A DNA stretch of 64,000 bases. Source: Bacteroidota bacterium (GTDB lineage: Bacteria; Bacteroidota; Bacteroidia; Bacteroidales; Dysgonomonadaceae). Where the stretch lies: NCBI GenBank assembly GCA_023437305.1, contig JAEZGN010000010.1:97834-161833 (forward strand), given 5' to 3'. The translations under genes were made by a program, and so were the position numbers. Under the pieces are notes generated by a model, which did not search any database, had not been told where the DNA came from, and saw only the letters and a list, made by a program, of their open reading frames with translations. This document shows positions 9,243 to 18,724 of the stretch, one piece after another. Positions within the stretch are counted from its first letter, which is position 1. Each line of letters begins with the position of its first letter.

Positions 9243-9995
9243 ATGAAATACTTTTTCCTCACGCTTTTATCATTGCTTCCGCTTTTTGTAGCAGGGCAAT
9301 CCTTGTCGGATATCACTCTCGAAAAGGAGCGCACTTTTGTAGGGACAGGTCTGTATGGTTTTATGAATGGAGGTTCAGATTTATATCTCGAATATGGATT
9401 CGAAAAACTGACAACGAGAGATATAAAATACAAGGATGAGAAATATACAATAGATATTTATGAAATGTCGTCTCCCGAAAATGCTTTTGGTATATATTCC
9501 TTACATACATTCAAATGTATGAGAGCCGACACCCTCCATTTTTTCAATTGCTTATCTGCGCACCAATATCAAGCAGCAATTGGGAATAAATATGTTTCAA
9601 TCGTTTTTCAGTCCGGCTCGAACAAAGCTAAAAGGAATGCAGATGAACTCTTGTATCTGTACGTGGATACACTCAAGATGAAAAGAATAGCTTTACCGTT
9701 AGAAATGAGGAAAGAGATTCCTTATTCATCGTCTATAAAATACTTAAAAGGGAATCTGTCTATATCAAATGCCCAACCATCACTTCTGAAATGGATAGAA
9801 GGCATATCTTTCTCTGATATATGGCTCGCCTCGAAAAGCAATACAGTACTCATTTATCCGACTGATGATAAAAATATGGCGAAGCTAATAGAAAGAGTCC
9901 CAAAAGAGAATATACTCAAAATAGAAGATAAGTATGTTTATTTAAAATGTCCGAAGAAAGAGGATAGTAATGACACGGGAGTATTCAGTTTTTAA
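9243..9995 (+). CDS. Secreted DUF6599-like protein
   Basis: A 250-residue protein with a signal peptide (1-18) and no lipobox. The motif YEMSSPENAFGIYS (about residues 77-90) and the preceding FMNGGSDLYLEYGF are characteristic of DUF6599 proteins, which commonly sit next to DUF362 genes. It starts directly after the DUF362 stop codon, implying one operon and a shared process in the periplasm. The function is unknown. The downstream gap (9996-10119) carries the pabB promoter. Confidence 0.75.
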   Translation: MKYFFLTLLSLLPLFVAGQSLSDITLEKERTFVGTGLYGFMNGGSDLYLEYGFEKLTTRDIKYKDEKYTIDIYEMSSPENAFGIYSLHTFKCMRADTLHFFNCLSAHQYQAAIGNKYVSIVFQSGSNKAKRNADELLYLYVDTLKMKRIALPLEMRKEIPYSSSIKYLKGNLSISNAQPSLLKWIEGISFSDIWLASKSNTVLIYPTDDKNMAKLIERVPKENILKIEDKYVYLKCPKKEDSNDTGVFSF

Positions 9996-10086
9996 AATCA
10001 CAAAAACTACAAAACTTTATCTATATAGAAAGGGTTTATAATCTGGATACAGAGAAAGTGACAGATAAAAACAATGTAAAAAGTGT

Positions 10087-10094
10087 TACTTTTG
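10087..10094 (+). promoter_or_regulatory. -7 box of the pabBC promoter
   Basis: TACTTTTG matches TAnnTTTG and lies 25 bases before the pabB start. It sits in a repeated context, GTTACTTTTGTTACTTTTT. No TTAAT-type repeat precedes it. Confidence 0.55.
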
Positions 10095-10119
10095 TTACTT
10101 TTTCATCAAAACCTGTTCT

Positions 10120-11097
10120 ATGACAACGACAGATACAAATGAGATAAGACATAAAATGAATATATATGGCAAAGAAGGAAAGCCATTTTTCTTTGCTATC
10201 AACTTTGAACAAACAGAAGGTTTATTTATCGATAATCCTTTGCTGCAAACTGATGTTTTATTTCAGTTCTGCGGAAAGGGCAATGGTCCTGAAAAAGAGA
10301 CAATAAAAAAAGTATCTTCATTCAATTACATTCCTATCCCCTATTCCGAGTACAAAAAGAAATTTGACATTGTACATAAAGGCTTAAGAGAAGGATATTC
10401 TTACTTGACCAACCTAACAATAAAAACACCTGTTTCTTTCGATCTTACTCTTGAAGAAATTTTCTTCCAAAGTAATACTTCCTATAAGGTGCTATATCCG
10501 AATAAGTTTGTATGCTTTTCACCCGAACGTTTCGTCAAAATAGCGGGAAAGACTATTTCGACCAATCCCATGAAGGGAACTATAGATGCAAACATCCCCG
10601 ATGCCGAACAGATAATACTAAGTGACTATAAAGAAACAGCTGAGCATAATACAATAGTAGACCTTCTACGCAACGATCTTAGCATTATAGCTGATAATGT
10701 AAGGGTAAACAGATTCAGATATATCGATCGTATCAGGACAAACAAAAACGATATTTTACAGGTCAGCTCAGAGATAACAGGGATACTACGTGAGGAGAAT
10801 TATCTTAATTATGGAGATATTATTTTTGGCATGCTTCCTGCCGGGTCTATTTCGGGTGCGCCCAAAGACGCTACAAGAAAAATTATACAAGATGCAGAAA
10901 AAGAATCCCGAGGATATTATACAGGAGTATGCGGATATTATGATGGGAATGAATTGGATTCGGCTGTTATAATTCGTTATATAGAAAATGACGACAACCA
11001 ATATTATTTTCGAAGTGGAGGTGGTATCACAGCCTATAGCAATTGTGAAGAGGAATATAAAGAGATTTTAGAAAAAATTTATCTGCCAATTGTATGA
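10120..11097 (+). CDS. pabB: Aminodeoxychorismate synthase component I
   Basis: Converts chorismate and ammonia to 4-amino-4-deoxychorismate for folate synthesis, cytoplasmic. The chorismate-binding signatures are present: NPMKGTID (Lys of the PabB type), ETAEHNTIVDLLRNDLS, PAGSISGAPKDATRKII, GYYTGVCGYYDG and FRSGGGITAYSNCEEEY. At 325 residues it lacks the N-terminal domain of anthranilate synthase and E. coli PabB, as is usual for the short Bacteroidota form. The glutaminase partner (PabA) is not in the window. Its end overlaps pabC by 4 bases (ATGA). Confidence 0.93.
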   Translation: MTTTDTNEIRHKMNIYGKEGKPFFFAINFEQTEGLFIDNPLLQTDVLFQFCGKGNGPEKETIKKVSSFNYIPIPYSEYKKKFDIVHKGLREGYSYLTNLTIKTPVSFDLTLEEIFFQSNTSYKVLYPNKFVCFSPERFVKIAGKTISTNPMKGTIDANIPDAEQIILSDYKETAEHNTIVDLLRNDLSIIADNVRVNRFRYIDRIRTNKNDILQVSSEITGILREENYLNYGDIIFGMLPAGSISGAPKDATRKIIQDAEKESRGYYTGVCGYYDGNELDSAVIIRYIENDDNQYYFRSGGGITAYSNCEEEYKEILEKIYLPIV

Positions 11098-11702
11098 AGC
11101 AGTCATTCTCCGAAGTAATAAAAATTTGTAATGGTAAGATTTTCAATCTTCCTGCACATATAGAAAGAATGAACTTTACGTTACAGTCTTTTTTCGGTTC
11201 TACTATTCCATTTAGTTTGAAGGATGAAGATATTCCTTTAGAATTCCGTGAAGGATTGGTAAAATGCCGTATTGTGTACTCTCTTGATAATCTGGAAATA
11301 GAATATTCTCATTATAAATTCAGAGAAATAAACAGTTTAAAGATCATTCATGATAACTCAATCGATTATTCTTTCAAGTATACCGATAGAACAGCCTTTG
11401 AGAAATTGATGATGCAGAAAGAAAATTGTGATGATATACTCGTTGTCAAAAATGGATTTGTGACCGATACGTCATTTACGAATGTAGTATTCGAAAGTGA
11501 TAAAGGCTTATTTACTCCTTCTACATACCTGCTACCGGGCACAAAAAGACAAACCCTTTTAAAAGAAAGAGTTATTAAAGAAAAGGTAATTCGGATCGAG
11601 GATATTGAAGACTATAGAAAACTCTACTTAATAAACGCAATGATGGATATTACGGATAATATCAGCATACCCATATCAAGGTTAAAGATAGATAGCCTGT
11701 AA
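11094..11702 (+). CDS. pabC: Aminotransferase class IV, probable 4-amino-4-deoxychorismate lyase
   Basis: PLP enzyme expected to split aminodeoxychorismate into p-aminobenzoate and pyruvate. It is 202 residues, short for the family. Fold-type IV features are visible: a likely PLP lysine in HYKFREIN, DDILVVKNGFVTDTSFTNVV, and LLPGTKRQTLL. The four-base overlap with pabB gives a two-gene folate operon, which supports the lyase assignment over a branched-chain aminotransferase. It converges tail to tail, 1 base apart, with the small lipoprotein gene on the other strand. Confidence 0.88.
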   Translation: MKQSFSEVIKICNGKIFNLPAHIERMNFTLQSFFGSTIPFSLKDEDIPLEFREGLVKCRIVYSLDNLEIEYSHYKFREINSLKIIHDNSIDYSFKYTDRTAFEKLMMQKENCDDILVVKNGFVTDTSFTNVVFESDKGLFTPSTYLLPGTKRQTLLKERVIKEKVIRIEDIEDYRKLYLINAMMDITDNISIPISRLKIDSL

Positions 11703-11703
11703 A

Positions 11704-11979
11704 TTACTTTAGAGTCAAATCTGCATCAATAACAGTTTGTACCCTATTCTTTGTAGAGTCAGTATTTATAGCCGTAATATTACCTTTACAGTTTGTAAAA
11801 TATACATAATTTCCTCTGTCATAGAAACGATAGACTTTGCATCCATCATGTTCGAACAGATATGACACCTCGTAAGTCTTATTATTCTGAGAAGGGGCTT
11901 CTACTAGCGGACGACCTGAATAACAAGAGTGAAAACTAAACGCAAGTATCAAACCAAATAGACTTAGTAATGCTTTCAT
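11704..11979 (-). CDS. Small DUF4884-like lipoprotein
   Basis: A 91-residue protein with a lipoprotein signal (hydrophobic run ending FSFHSCYSG, Cys near 19). The mature part is about 70 residues and contains EVSYLFEHDGCKVYRFYD and NYVYFTNCKG, sequences I associate with the DUF4884 family of Bacteroidales. A second pair of cysteines (in DGCKV and TNCKG) could form a disulfide. It lies 17 bases downstream of the THUMP methyltransferase gene in the same direction and may be co-transcribed. The function is unknown. Confidence 0.75.
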   Translation of the reverse strand: MKALLSLFGLILAFSFHSCYSGRPLVEAPSQNNKTYEVSYLFEHDGCKVYRFYDRGNYVYFTNCKGNITAINTDSTKNRVQTVIDADLTLK

Positions 11980-11996
11980 AATATTTCTATATTAAG

Positions 11997-13157
11997 TTAA
12001 TCTTCTTTCTTCGGATATTTCTTTCCTGCAAATATATCATATTTACGGAACTCACATTGTAAAGAACCATTTACCAGTTGTATTTTCTTGGAAGGTTTCA
12101 ACCCTATCTTATCAAAACACTCTTTCTTATAGCTCAGTATCCATGCCGAATAACCCATAAATACATGCTTAAGCCGTTCGCCTATATTTTCATACAAGCC
12201 GAACAAATCTTCGGGCTTTATTCTTTCACCATAAGGAGGATTCGTGACCAGAACAGCATTTTCGGATGGAGCCTCTGTATAGTTCTCAAAAGGCATCACT
12301 TTCAGATCAATACACTTCTCCAATCCGGCATTCTTTACATTCTTCGCAGCAATAGCAATAGCCTCGGATGAGATATCAGAACCATATATCTTATGTTTAA
12401 ACTCCCGCTCACCTGAGTCATCGTTATAGATCGTTTCAAACAAGTCTGCATTGAAGTTTTTCCATTTCTCAAAAGCAAAATTCTGACGATAGATTCCCGG
12501 TGGCACATTCATGGCTATCATCGCAGCCTCTATCAGCAGAGTACCCGAACCACACATTGGGTCTATAAAATCAGATTCTCCGCGCCAACCTGTTTTAAGT
12601 GTCATTCCCGCAGCCAGTACCTCGTTCAAAGGAGCTTCTGTTTGAGCAACACGATAGCCTCTCTTGTGTAAAGACTCTCCCGAACTATCGAACGAAAGGG
12701 TACACTTATCATGAGCTATATGAAAGTTAATTAACAAGTCGGGGTTTTCTACATTTACCGAAGGACGTTTCTCCGTCCTCTGCATAAAGTAGTCGGCAAT
12801 AGCATCCTTTACCCGATATGCAACAAATTTGGAGTGTGTAAAGTAGTCTGAAAAGGTAATTGCATCTATAGCAAAGGTACTATCCTCTGTAAGATGCTCA
12901 AACCAATTCATGGCTTTCACCTTCTTGTATATATCATCAGTCGTCTTTGCTTTAAATTCATAGACAGGACGAAGTATACGGAGAGCAGTCCGGCACTGTA
13001 TGTTAGCCTTATACATTAAAGCAAGGTCACCTTCGAAAGAAACCATACGCTTGCCTATTTCAAGATTGTTTGCACCTAAGCCTATTAACTCTTCGGCCAA
13101 CACATCTTCTAGTCCCGCCATTGTTTTGGCGATCATTTTAAACTCTCTTTTTATCAT
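11997..13157 (-). CDS. THUMP-domain RNA methyltransferase (RlmL N-terminal/YpsC-like)
   Basis: Class I SAM-dependent methyltransferase acting on RNA, 386 residues. The N-terminal ~150 residues carry a ferredoxin-like part and a THUMP RNA-binding domain (start ...KTMAGLEDVLAEEL). The catalytic half shows motif I FIDPMCGSGTLLIEAAMIA and the N6-adenine type motif IV NPPYGERI. In E. coli the matching half of RlmKL makes m2G2445 in 23S rRNA; whether the site is the same here is inference. It is separated by only 3 bases from the glycosidase-like gene upstream, so both belong to one leftward unit. Confidence 0.9.
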   Translation of the reverse strand: MIKREFKMIAKTMAGLEDVLAEELIGLGANNLEIGKRMVSFEGDLALMYKANIQCRTALRILRPVYEFKAKTTDDIYKKVKAMNWFEHLTEDSTFAIDAITFSDYFTHSKFVAYRVKDAIADYFMQRTEKRPSVNVENPDLLINFHIAHDKCTLSFDSSGESLHKRGYRVAQTEAPLNEVLAAGMTLKTGWRGESDFIDPMCGSGTLLIEAAMIAMNVPPGIYRQNFAFEKWKNFNADLFETIYNDDSGEREFKHKIYGSDISSEAIAIAAKNVKNAGLEKCIDLKVMPFENYTEAPSENAVLVTNPPYGERIKPEDLFGLYENIGERLKHVFMGYSAWILSYKKECFDKIGLKPSKKIQLVNGSLQCEFRKYDIFAGKKYPKKED

Positions 13158-13160
13158 CCT

Positions 13161-14717
13161 TTATAATTTCAACTTCTTAGATTTTCCTTTCGACTCGTTA
13201 TGGAAAGCATCTACAGCCGTTACAACATATTTATATTCTTTAGCTCCTCCTTCATAAGGGAGTACAATACTTTTCTGCCTTGTGATAGAAACAATATTCT
13301 GAGCATTCTCCAAGTTTTCCTTTTCTCCTTTTGCAAAACGATAAACAACATAATATTGAGCTGTCTCCGGGTCATATTTATCAGACTTTGCATCCCATTG
13401 CAATGTATGAGTAGTTGCAGTAAAAAACTCTTTCAAGTTACTCACCTTTTTAGGCTGCTTCTTGTACATGTGGGTATATGCAGGGATAAGAGCGGGATAT
13501 TTGTGATAATTAGATTGCAAACGGCTAGCTATCCCCTTATAGTTGTCCAACAGTTCATAAGCCGGCCAGAAACAATTTCCATGTACTGTGGTAAAACTGC
13601 GAGACAAAAGCATTTTCTCTGCCAACTGATTGTCTCCCGAAGGCTGAGTTGTTGCATCCATTGTTCTCTTTATATCCTGACCAATATAGAGAGGTTGTCC
13701 GAAATTATTATTCGCCCACCATTCTATCAGTGTTTTATAGTCTGCAGCAGTATGTCCTATCTCCCAATATATTTGAGGCATATTATAATCTATCCACCCA
13801 TTTTTAACCCATAGCTTAACGTCAGCATACAAATCGTCATAGTTTTGTAATCCACTCGTATTACTTCCCGAGCCATCAGGTGTACTTCTCTTATTCCGAT
13901 ATATTCCAAAAGGGCTGATTCCAAATCTCACCCATGGCTTTGTAGTCTGTATGGTATGCTTTACATCTTGTATCAACAGATTCACATTGTTGCGACGCCA
14001 GTCTGCTCGCTGATTCTGAGAGAAGCCTTGCTGCCTACCGTATGTATTGAAGCTATTATCATCAGGGAAAGATTGCCCTGCAACAGGATAAGGGTAGAAA
14101 TAATCGTCCATGTGAATAGCATCTACCTCATAGCGCATGACTATATCCTTAACTACATCACAAAAAAATTGTCGGTTGGCAGGAATACCCGGATCAAAGT
14201 ATATTTTATTGTCATATTTCACAAAACGTTCAGGATATTTATGATAAATATGATTTCGGGAAAACACATCATTAGTTCCTGACGATACACGGTAAGGATT
14301 CAACCAAGCATGTAATTCCATATTTCTCTTATGACACTCATCCACGAGAAAGGCTAAAGGATCGAAGCCTCCATCGGGTGCTTTTCCTTGTATGCCTGTA
14401 AGGAAAGCACTCCAAGGTTCGAGATCTGATTTGTAAAAAGCATCGGCATAAGGACGGGCCTGAAATATAACAGCATTAATACCATCCGCCTGCATTTGGT
14501 CCAATATATTTGTAAAGTATGCTTTCATCTGAGATGAATTCATAGTCTTATACCTCGATTGCCAAGCAGTACTCAACCATGCGCCCCTAAACTCTCTTTT
14601 GGGGTGGGATATATCGGAGAATTTGACACGTTGTTTCTGAGAACCGCAAGATGATAATAAAATTAGAGAAATAGTAATCGTTAATATAGAAAAAAGATGG
14701 GCCTTGTTCTTGTACAT
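13161..14717 (-). CDS. Family 10-like glycosyl hydrolase lipoprotein (GHL10/DUF187)
   Basis: A 518-residue lipoprotein (lipobox ending ILLSSCGS, Cys about 24). The conserved start REFRGAWLSTAWQSRY, the INAVIFQARPYADAFY strand and the IHMDDYFYPYP motif mark the GHL10 (DUF187) TIM-barrel family, thought to act on envelope or peptidoglycan glycans; activity is proven in few members. The last ~90 residues look like a fibronectin type III domain. It lies 3 bases upstream of the methyltransferase gene. Its 5' end is divergent from the metallophosphoesterase gene, whose own start I place downstream so that the two do not overlap. Confidence 0.9.
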   Translation of the reverse strand: MYKNKAHLFSILTITISLILLSSCGSQKQRVKFSDISHPKREFRGAWLSTAWQSRYKTMNSSQMKAYFTNILDQMQADGINAVIFQARPYADAFYKSDLEPWSAFLTGIQGKAPDGGFDPLAFLVDECHKRNMELHAWLNPYRVSSGTNDVFSRNHIYHKYPERFVKYDNKIYFDPGIPANRQFFCDVVKDIVMRYEVDAIHMDDYFYPYPVAGQSFPDDNSFNTYGRQQGFSQNQRADWRRNNVNLLIQDVKHTIQTTKPWVRFGISPFGIYRNKRSTPDGSGSNTSGLQNYDDLYADVKLWVKNGWIDYNMPQIYWEIGHTAADYKTLIEWWANNNFGQPLYIGQDIKRTMDATTQPSGDNQLAEKMLLSRSFTTVHGNCFWPAYELLDNYKGIASRLQSNYHKYPALIPAYTHMYKKQPKKVSNLKEFFTATTHTLQWDAKSDKYDPETAQYYVVYRFAKGEKENLENAQNIVSITRQKSIVLPYEGGAKEYKYVVTAVDAFHNESKGKSKKLKL

Positions 14718-14776
14718 TGTAACATTATTTAATTATGCATCTGCAAAAATAGGAATAATAACTAGAATAAATACTT

Positions 14777-14784
14777 TACTTTTG
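14777..14784 (+). promoter_or_regulatory. -7 box that fixes the metallophosphoesterase start
   Basis: TACTTTTG is a perfect TAnnTTTG box. Transcription from it would begin near 14790, after the upstream in-frame ATG at 14704 but before the GTG at 14806. It therefore favours the GTG start. Confidence 0.6.
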
Positions 14785-14805
14785 TCTATATCAAACGAAA
14801 TTACA

Positions 14806-16047
14806 GTGAAATATCTATTATTTTATTTGCTTCTTTTTATTTCATCCTGTTCTATTGCCAAGGAGCCATTAAGAATTGGAATAATTACAGATACCCATTA
14901 TCTGTCGGAACAATTGATGGACGAAGGACAGGCTTTAAATGATTATATTGCTTCCAGTGGTAAGAATATCAAGTATGTACCACAGGTTCTGGATCAGGTG
15001 CTAAATGAATATCTTAACAGTGATATACAAGTACTGCTTATTTGCGGCGACATCACCAAAGACGGAGAAAAATTAAGCCATCTTGATTTCCTGAAAAAGC
15101 TAAAACCGCTACAAGATAAAGGAATCAAAGTATACGTTATACCCGGCAACCATGATATTAATATGCCAAATGCTTCGGAGTATAAGGGAGACAAAAAGTT
15201 ACCCTTAGCAAACATATCTCCCGAAGACTTTGCCTCGATCTACAAAGATTGTGGTTATGGAAGTGCTGTGAAAAGGGATGACAATTCATTAAGCTATGTC
15301 GCTTCCCTCGATGATCAAACATGGCTTCTCGCTATTGATGCAGCCAGATATAAAGAGTATACAACAGGCAGCATAACAGCCGGGAAAATCTCTCCCGATA
15401 CAGAAAGATGGATACTCGAGATTTTAAGAGAAGCCAAACAAAAGAATAAACAAGTAATAGGCATGATGCACTGGGGCTTTGCAGAGCATATCATGTATCA
15501 GTCTTCATTCTTTAAAGACTACCTTGTAGACGATTACCAAAGATTAGCAAACCTGTTTGCAAACAATGGCGTAAAAGCAATCTTTACAGGGCACTTTCAT
15601 TCGAATGATATCACAGCCTTTACCTCCGACAAAGGCAATGTAATATATGATATAGAAACCGGCACTTTATCCGCCTATCCATTCTCTTATCGTTTTGTGG
15701 AGCTGGATGTTAACGGCATGAAAATAAGAACTGAAAATGTGACATCAATCCCCGCCAACCCCAATCTGGCGGAAGAGGATAAACAGCGAATGCTTAAATT
15801 ATCTACCACCCTTGCCAAAGGTAAGATCAACAAACTAGGATATAATCTTTCGGAAGAAACATACGGTCTCTTTGCAGATATAATAGGACAAATATTTATC
15901 AAACATGCTTATGGAGACGAAAAGGTTGACAAATCCTTAAAAGAGTATCTTGAAAAACTATCAGAAGCAACGGATATACCAATCAATATGAATGAAATAG
16001 AGTTGGATTTCCCACCAGAAGATAATAACCTTTATATTAAGTTTTAG
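14806..16047 (+). CDS. Metallophosphoesterase lipoprotein
   Basis: Calcineurin-like phosphoesterase of 413 residues. All dimetal motifs are present: DxH in IITDTHY, GD in [14 protein letters not shown] in PGNHDIN, and GHFHSND near the C-terminal part. I start at GTG 14806 because it gives a textbook lipoprotein leader ([13 protein letters not shown]) and follows the promoter at 14777-14784. An ATG at 14704 in the same frame would put 34 unlikely residues ahead of the leader and overlap the divergent gene. The substrate is unknown. rnhB follows 2 bases after the stop, so the two are co-transcribed. Confidence 0.87.
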   Translation: MKYLLFYLLLFISSCSIAKEPLRIGIITDTHYLSEQLMDEGQALNDYIASSGKNIKYVPQVLDQVLNEYLNSDIQVLLICGDITKDGEKLSHLDFLKKLKPLQDKGIKVYVIPGNHDINMPNASEYKGDKKLPLANISPEDFASIYKDCGYGSAVKRDDNSLSYVASLDDQTWLLAIDAARYKEYTTGSITAGKISPDTERWILEILREAKQKNKQVIGMMHWGFAEHIMYQSSFFKDYLVDDYQRLANLFANNGVKAIFTGHFHSNDITAFTSDKGNVIYDIETGTLSAYPFSYRFVELDVNGMKIRTENVTSIPANPNLAEEDKQRMLKLSTTLAKGKINKLGYNLSEETYGLFADIIGQIFIKHAYGDEKVDKSLKEYLEKLSEATDIPINMNEIELDFPPEDNNLYIKF

Positions 16048-16049
16048 AA

Positions 16050-16649
16050 ATGTTGCAACTATCATTATATCCCGACCTAGTAGAAGCAGGATGTGACGAA
16101 GCCGGAAGAGGCTGTCTGGCGGGAGCCGTATTTGCAGCGGCTGTTATATTACCCAAAGGCTTTATCTGTGAAAAGCTGAACGACTCAAAACAACTGACCA
16201 AAAAAGAAAGGTATGCATTACGTCCACTTATCGAAGAGCAAGCTCTGGCTTGGGCTATAGGTATTGTAGATCAGAAGGAGATAGATGAGATCAACATACT
16301 GAATGCTTCGTTTCTTGCCATGCAACGAGCTGTGGCATGCTTAAAAGTACGTCCACAACATTTATTAATTGACGGTAATCGCTTCCGTAAATACGAAGAT
16401 ATACCACACACGTGTGTTGTAAAAGGAGATGGCAAACTATTGCCTATTGCTGCAGCATCGGTATTAGCTAAAACATACAGAGACGACTACATGCTCAATT
16501 TACACAGAGAGTATCCGCTATATGATTGGGATCACAACAAAGGATATCCAACCAAAAAGCATCGTGAGGCAATAGAGAAACATGGTGTCACACCCTATCA
16601 CAGGCTAACATTCAATTTAACCGACAAACAGTTGAAGTTAGACTTCTGA
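16050..16649 (+). CDS. rnhB: Ribonuclease HII
   Basis: Removes RNA from RNA/DNA hybrids and single ribonucleotides from DNA. It is 199 residues, normal for the family. The active-site start [18 protein letters not shown] holds the conserved DEAGRG, and the [10 protein letters not shown] motif, LLIDGN (Asp) and KTYRDDYM segments follow as expected. It lies 2 bases downstream of the metallophosphoesterase gene, and its stop directly abuts the end of the convergent gldH. Confidence 0.96.
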   Translation: MLQLSLYPDLVEAGCDEAGRGCLAGAVFAAAVILPKGFICEKLNDSKQLTKKERYALRPLIEEQALAWAIGIVDQKEIDEINILNASFLAMQRAVACLKVRPQHLLIDGNRFRKYEDIPHTCVVKGDGKLLPIAAASVLAKTYRDDYMLNLHREYPLYDWDHNKGYPTKKHREAIEKHGVTPYHRLTFNLTDKQLKLDF

Positions 16650-17153
16650 TTATTGAGGCTTAGATATCTTAATGCCTACTTTCTCTATACCACTCAAGGT
16701 CTGATCTCGCATACCGTGTTCTATCTTGATACGGTAGTTTCGCTTTTCTTTAAAGGTGATTTCTCCGAAAGGAAGAGAAGATTGGTACAATGTGCCAAAC
16801 CCTGATCCCTGCCATTTGCCTAGTTTATCAGCCAGCAGAAATTCTTTAGATGTATCAACGAATAGAGAGTCAGCATCGATATTTGACTGAACAAAAAACC
16901 AGATATTCTGATAAGGATAACTCACGCTATTGGTCACCTCTATAGTAAGATCATAAGGCTTATTCAGTTCGAAAAGCGTAGAATCTATATCAAACACAAG
17001 CGTATCGTTTTGTGCCCATGCCTCATCCTTTAGTTCATGAAAATGATAGTATATCTCCTGCTTGTCACAGGAGATATTTATAAGGGTTAGCAACATAACA
17101 CATAGCGCAAAAAAAACTTTATGCTTCAGGCTTCTTCTGTTCCGAGTTTCCAT
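16650..17153 (-). CDS. gldH: Gliding motility lipoprotein GldH
   Basis: A 167-residue lipoprotein (lipobox LLTLINISCDK, Cys near 29) matching GldH, needed for gliding in Flavobacterium and widespread in Bacteroidota. Recognisable parts are YYHFHELKDEAWAQNDTLVF after the Cys and the central GKWQGSGFGTLYQSSLPF. It overlaps the 3' end of ricT by 35 bases, and the holB-ricT-gldH order is one I know from other Bacteroidales. No T9SS core genes are present in the window. Gliding itself cannot be inferred from this gene. Confidence 0.9.
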   Translation of the reverse strand: METRNRRSLKHKVFFALCVMLLTLINISCDKQEIYYHFHELKDEAWAQNDTLVFDIDSTLFELNKPYDLTIEVTNSVSYPYQNIWFFVQSNIDADSLFVDTSKEFLLADKLGKWQGSGFGTLYQSSLPFGEITFKEKRNYRIKIEHGMRDQTLSGIEKVGIKISKPQ

Positions 17154-18666
17154 TGCGGTTCGATCTGTTTCTGTTGTGTCTGTTTTTATTTTTATTCCGA
17201 TTAGGGTTCGGATTCGAATTTTGATTCGGATTGGGATTACCCTGAGAATTGGCTTCAGCTTGCTGTTGCGGCCTGTTATTATTTCCTCCCTGAACTTTAT
17301 TTATTTGAGGCTTACTATTCGGCTGATTATTGGCTGGCTGTCCATTTCCTTGTTTCGGGCTTTCTCCTTTATTGTTTTTTACAAACTTCTTTTTCTTATT
17401 ATTGCGGTTATTGCCATTTCCATTGTCATCAAAGCGATTGATATTTTCTTGCAATATATCATGTGATGTTGGTTTCTCTGTTTGCTCTTGAGATTCCATG
17501 GCCAGATGCAAAGGTCTGTCTCCTCTCTTATTCATCCTTATCACATCAAAAACTCTGTCTTTAGATAAAGAGATGAGGTTCGCCGCAAAATTCTTATCTG
17601 TGGAATACGTCATTGTCCCTGAAAGGATGTCCGTCTTAAAATGATAATAAGACGAATCTTTTGTCTCAAGGATTACTTCGCGGGATGGCAATTTTCGCTG
17701 AGCCTCCACATAAGTATCCACTTCAAAATTGAGACAACATTTGAGCTTACCACATTGCCCCGCCAATTTCTGAGGGTTTAGTGGAATGTCTTGCAATCGG
17801 GCGGCTGATGTAGACACCGATATAAAGTTAGACATCGAACTAGAACAACAAAGTTCTCGCCCACAAGGGCCAATACCGCCCACTCTACCGGCTTCCTGAC
17901 GTGCTCCAATCTGCTTCATTTCTATTTTCACACGAAACTCGGAAGCATATACTTTTATCAACTGACGAAAGTCGACACGCTCGTCTGCTATATAATAAAA
18001 AATAGCCTTGTTCCCATCTCCTTGATATTCGACATCACTGATCTTCATAGCAAGGTTGAGCTCTTCGGCTATCTCTCTGGAACGAAGCATCGTTTTATGC
18101 TCTTTCGATTTGGCTTCTTCCCATTTCTCTATATCGTTTTGTTTAGCTATACGGTAAATGCGCTTAGTCTCTCCACGATAGTTATTCTTTAACATTTGAA
18201 GTTTCACCAGTTTGCCTGTAAGCGTTACTTCTCCAATGTCATGTCCCGGCGAGGCTTCTACTGCAACTATATCTCCTTTGAATAATTCTATATTATTACT
18301 GTTGAGATAATAGCCTTTACGTGTATTTTTAAATTGCACCTCAACCATCTGCGATTCGCCCGGTATCTCCGGAAGATCTTCAAGCCAATTATAAACCTCC
18401 AATTTGTTGGTACCACTGCAACATCCGCCTTTCTTTGACTGGCAACCGCCCCCCGATTGGCAACCACAGCCGCCTCCCGACTGACAACCGCAACCTCCAC
18501 CAGATTGACATCCACATGTTTTAGTTACCGCCTGCTTCTGCGATTCGCTAGTAGCGACTGTAACAAGTGCCTTTCGGTTTGCCTTGGCACATGTACACCC
18601 TATTGGGGTTTTGCAAGTGCCCTGACAGTCCATGGCAGGATTAAATGTATTTTGATTTGAATCCAT
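17119..18666 (-). CDS. ricT: PSP1-domain regulatory protein RicT (YaaT-like)
   Basis: A 515-residue cytoplasmic protein. The core (about 95-380) is the PSP1/RicT domain with GPCGRELCCSS and QCGKLKCCLNFE. In Bacillus, RicT works with RicA and RicF in an Fe-S-bearing complex that affects RNA maturation and sporulation. The N-terminus carries repeated CGCQSGGG units (residues ~50-75) and more Cys pairs, far richer in Cys than the usual protein. The C-terminus (about 410-515) is low complexity, rich in Asn, Gln, Pro and Lys. It lies between holB and gldH in a leftward operon. Its role in non-sporulating Bacteroidota is unknown. Confidence 0.88.
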   Translation of the reverse strand: MDSNQNTFNPAMDCQGTCKTPIGCTCAKANRKALVTVATSESQKQAVTKTCGCQSGGGCGCQSGGGCGCQSGGGCQSKKGGCCSGTNKLEVYNWLEDLPEIPGESQMVEVQFKNTRKGYYLNSNNIELFKGDIVAVEASPGHDIGEVTLTGKLVKLQMLKNNYRGETKRIYRIAKQNDIEKWEEAKSKEHKTMLRSREIAEELNLAMKISDVEYQGDGNKAIFYYIADERVDFRQLIKVYASEFRVKIEMKQIGARQEAGRVGGIGPCGRELCCSSSMSNFISVSTSAARLQDIPLNPQKLAGQCGKLKCCLNFEVDTYVEAQRKLPSREVILETKDSSYYHFKTDILSGTMTYSTDKNFAANLISLSKDRVFDVIRMNKRGDRPLHLAMESQEQTEKPTSHDILQENINRFDDNGNGNNRNNKKKKFVKNNKGESPKQGNGQPANNQPNSKPQINKVQGGNNNRPQQQAEANSQGNPNPNQNSNPNPNRNKNKNRHNRNRSNRNGNSEQKKPEA

Positions 18667-18724
18667 TGTTATTCATTTTAATTAATTAAGACAAAGCCCC
18701 TTTTCTAGCTTTGTGGGTTTATAT

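Noticed and set aside
14704..14805. ATG start for the metallophosphoesterase
   Set aside because: It overlaps the divergent gene, lies before the -7 box at 14777, and would bury the lipoprotein leader.
17062..17466. 134-codon plus-strand frame, Ile/Arg/Val-rich
   Set aside because: Antisense to the low-complexity Asn/Gln-rich end of ricT and the start of gldH, which explains the composition.
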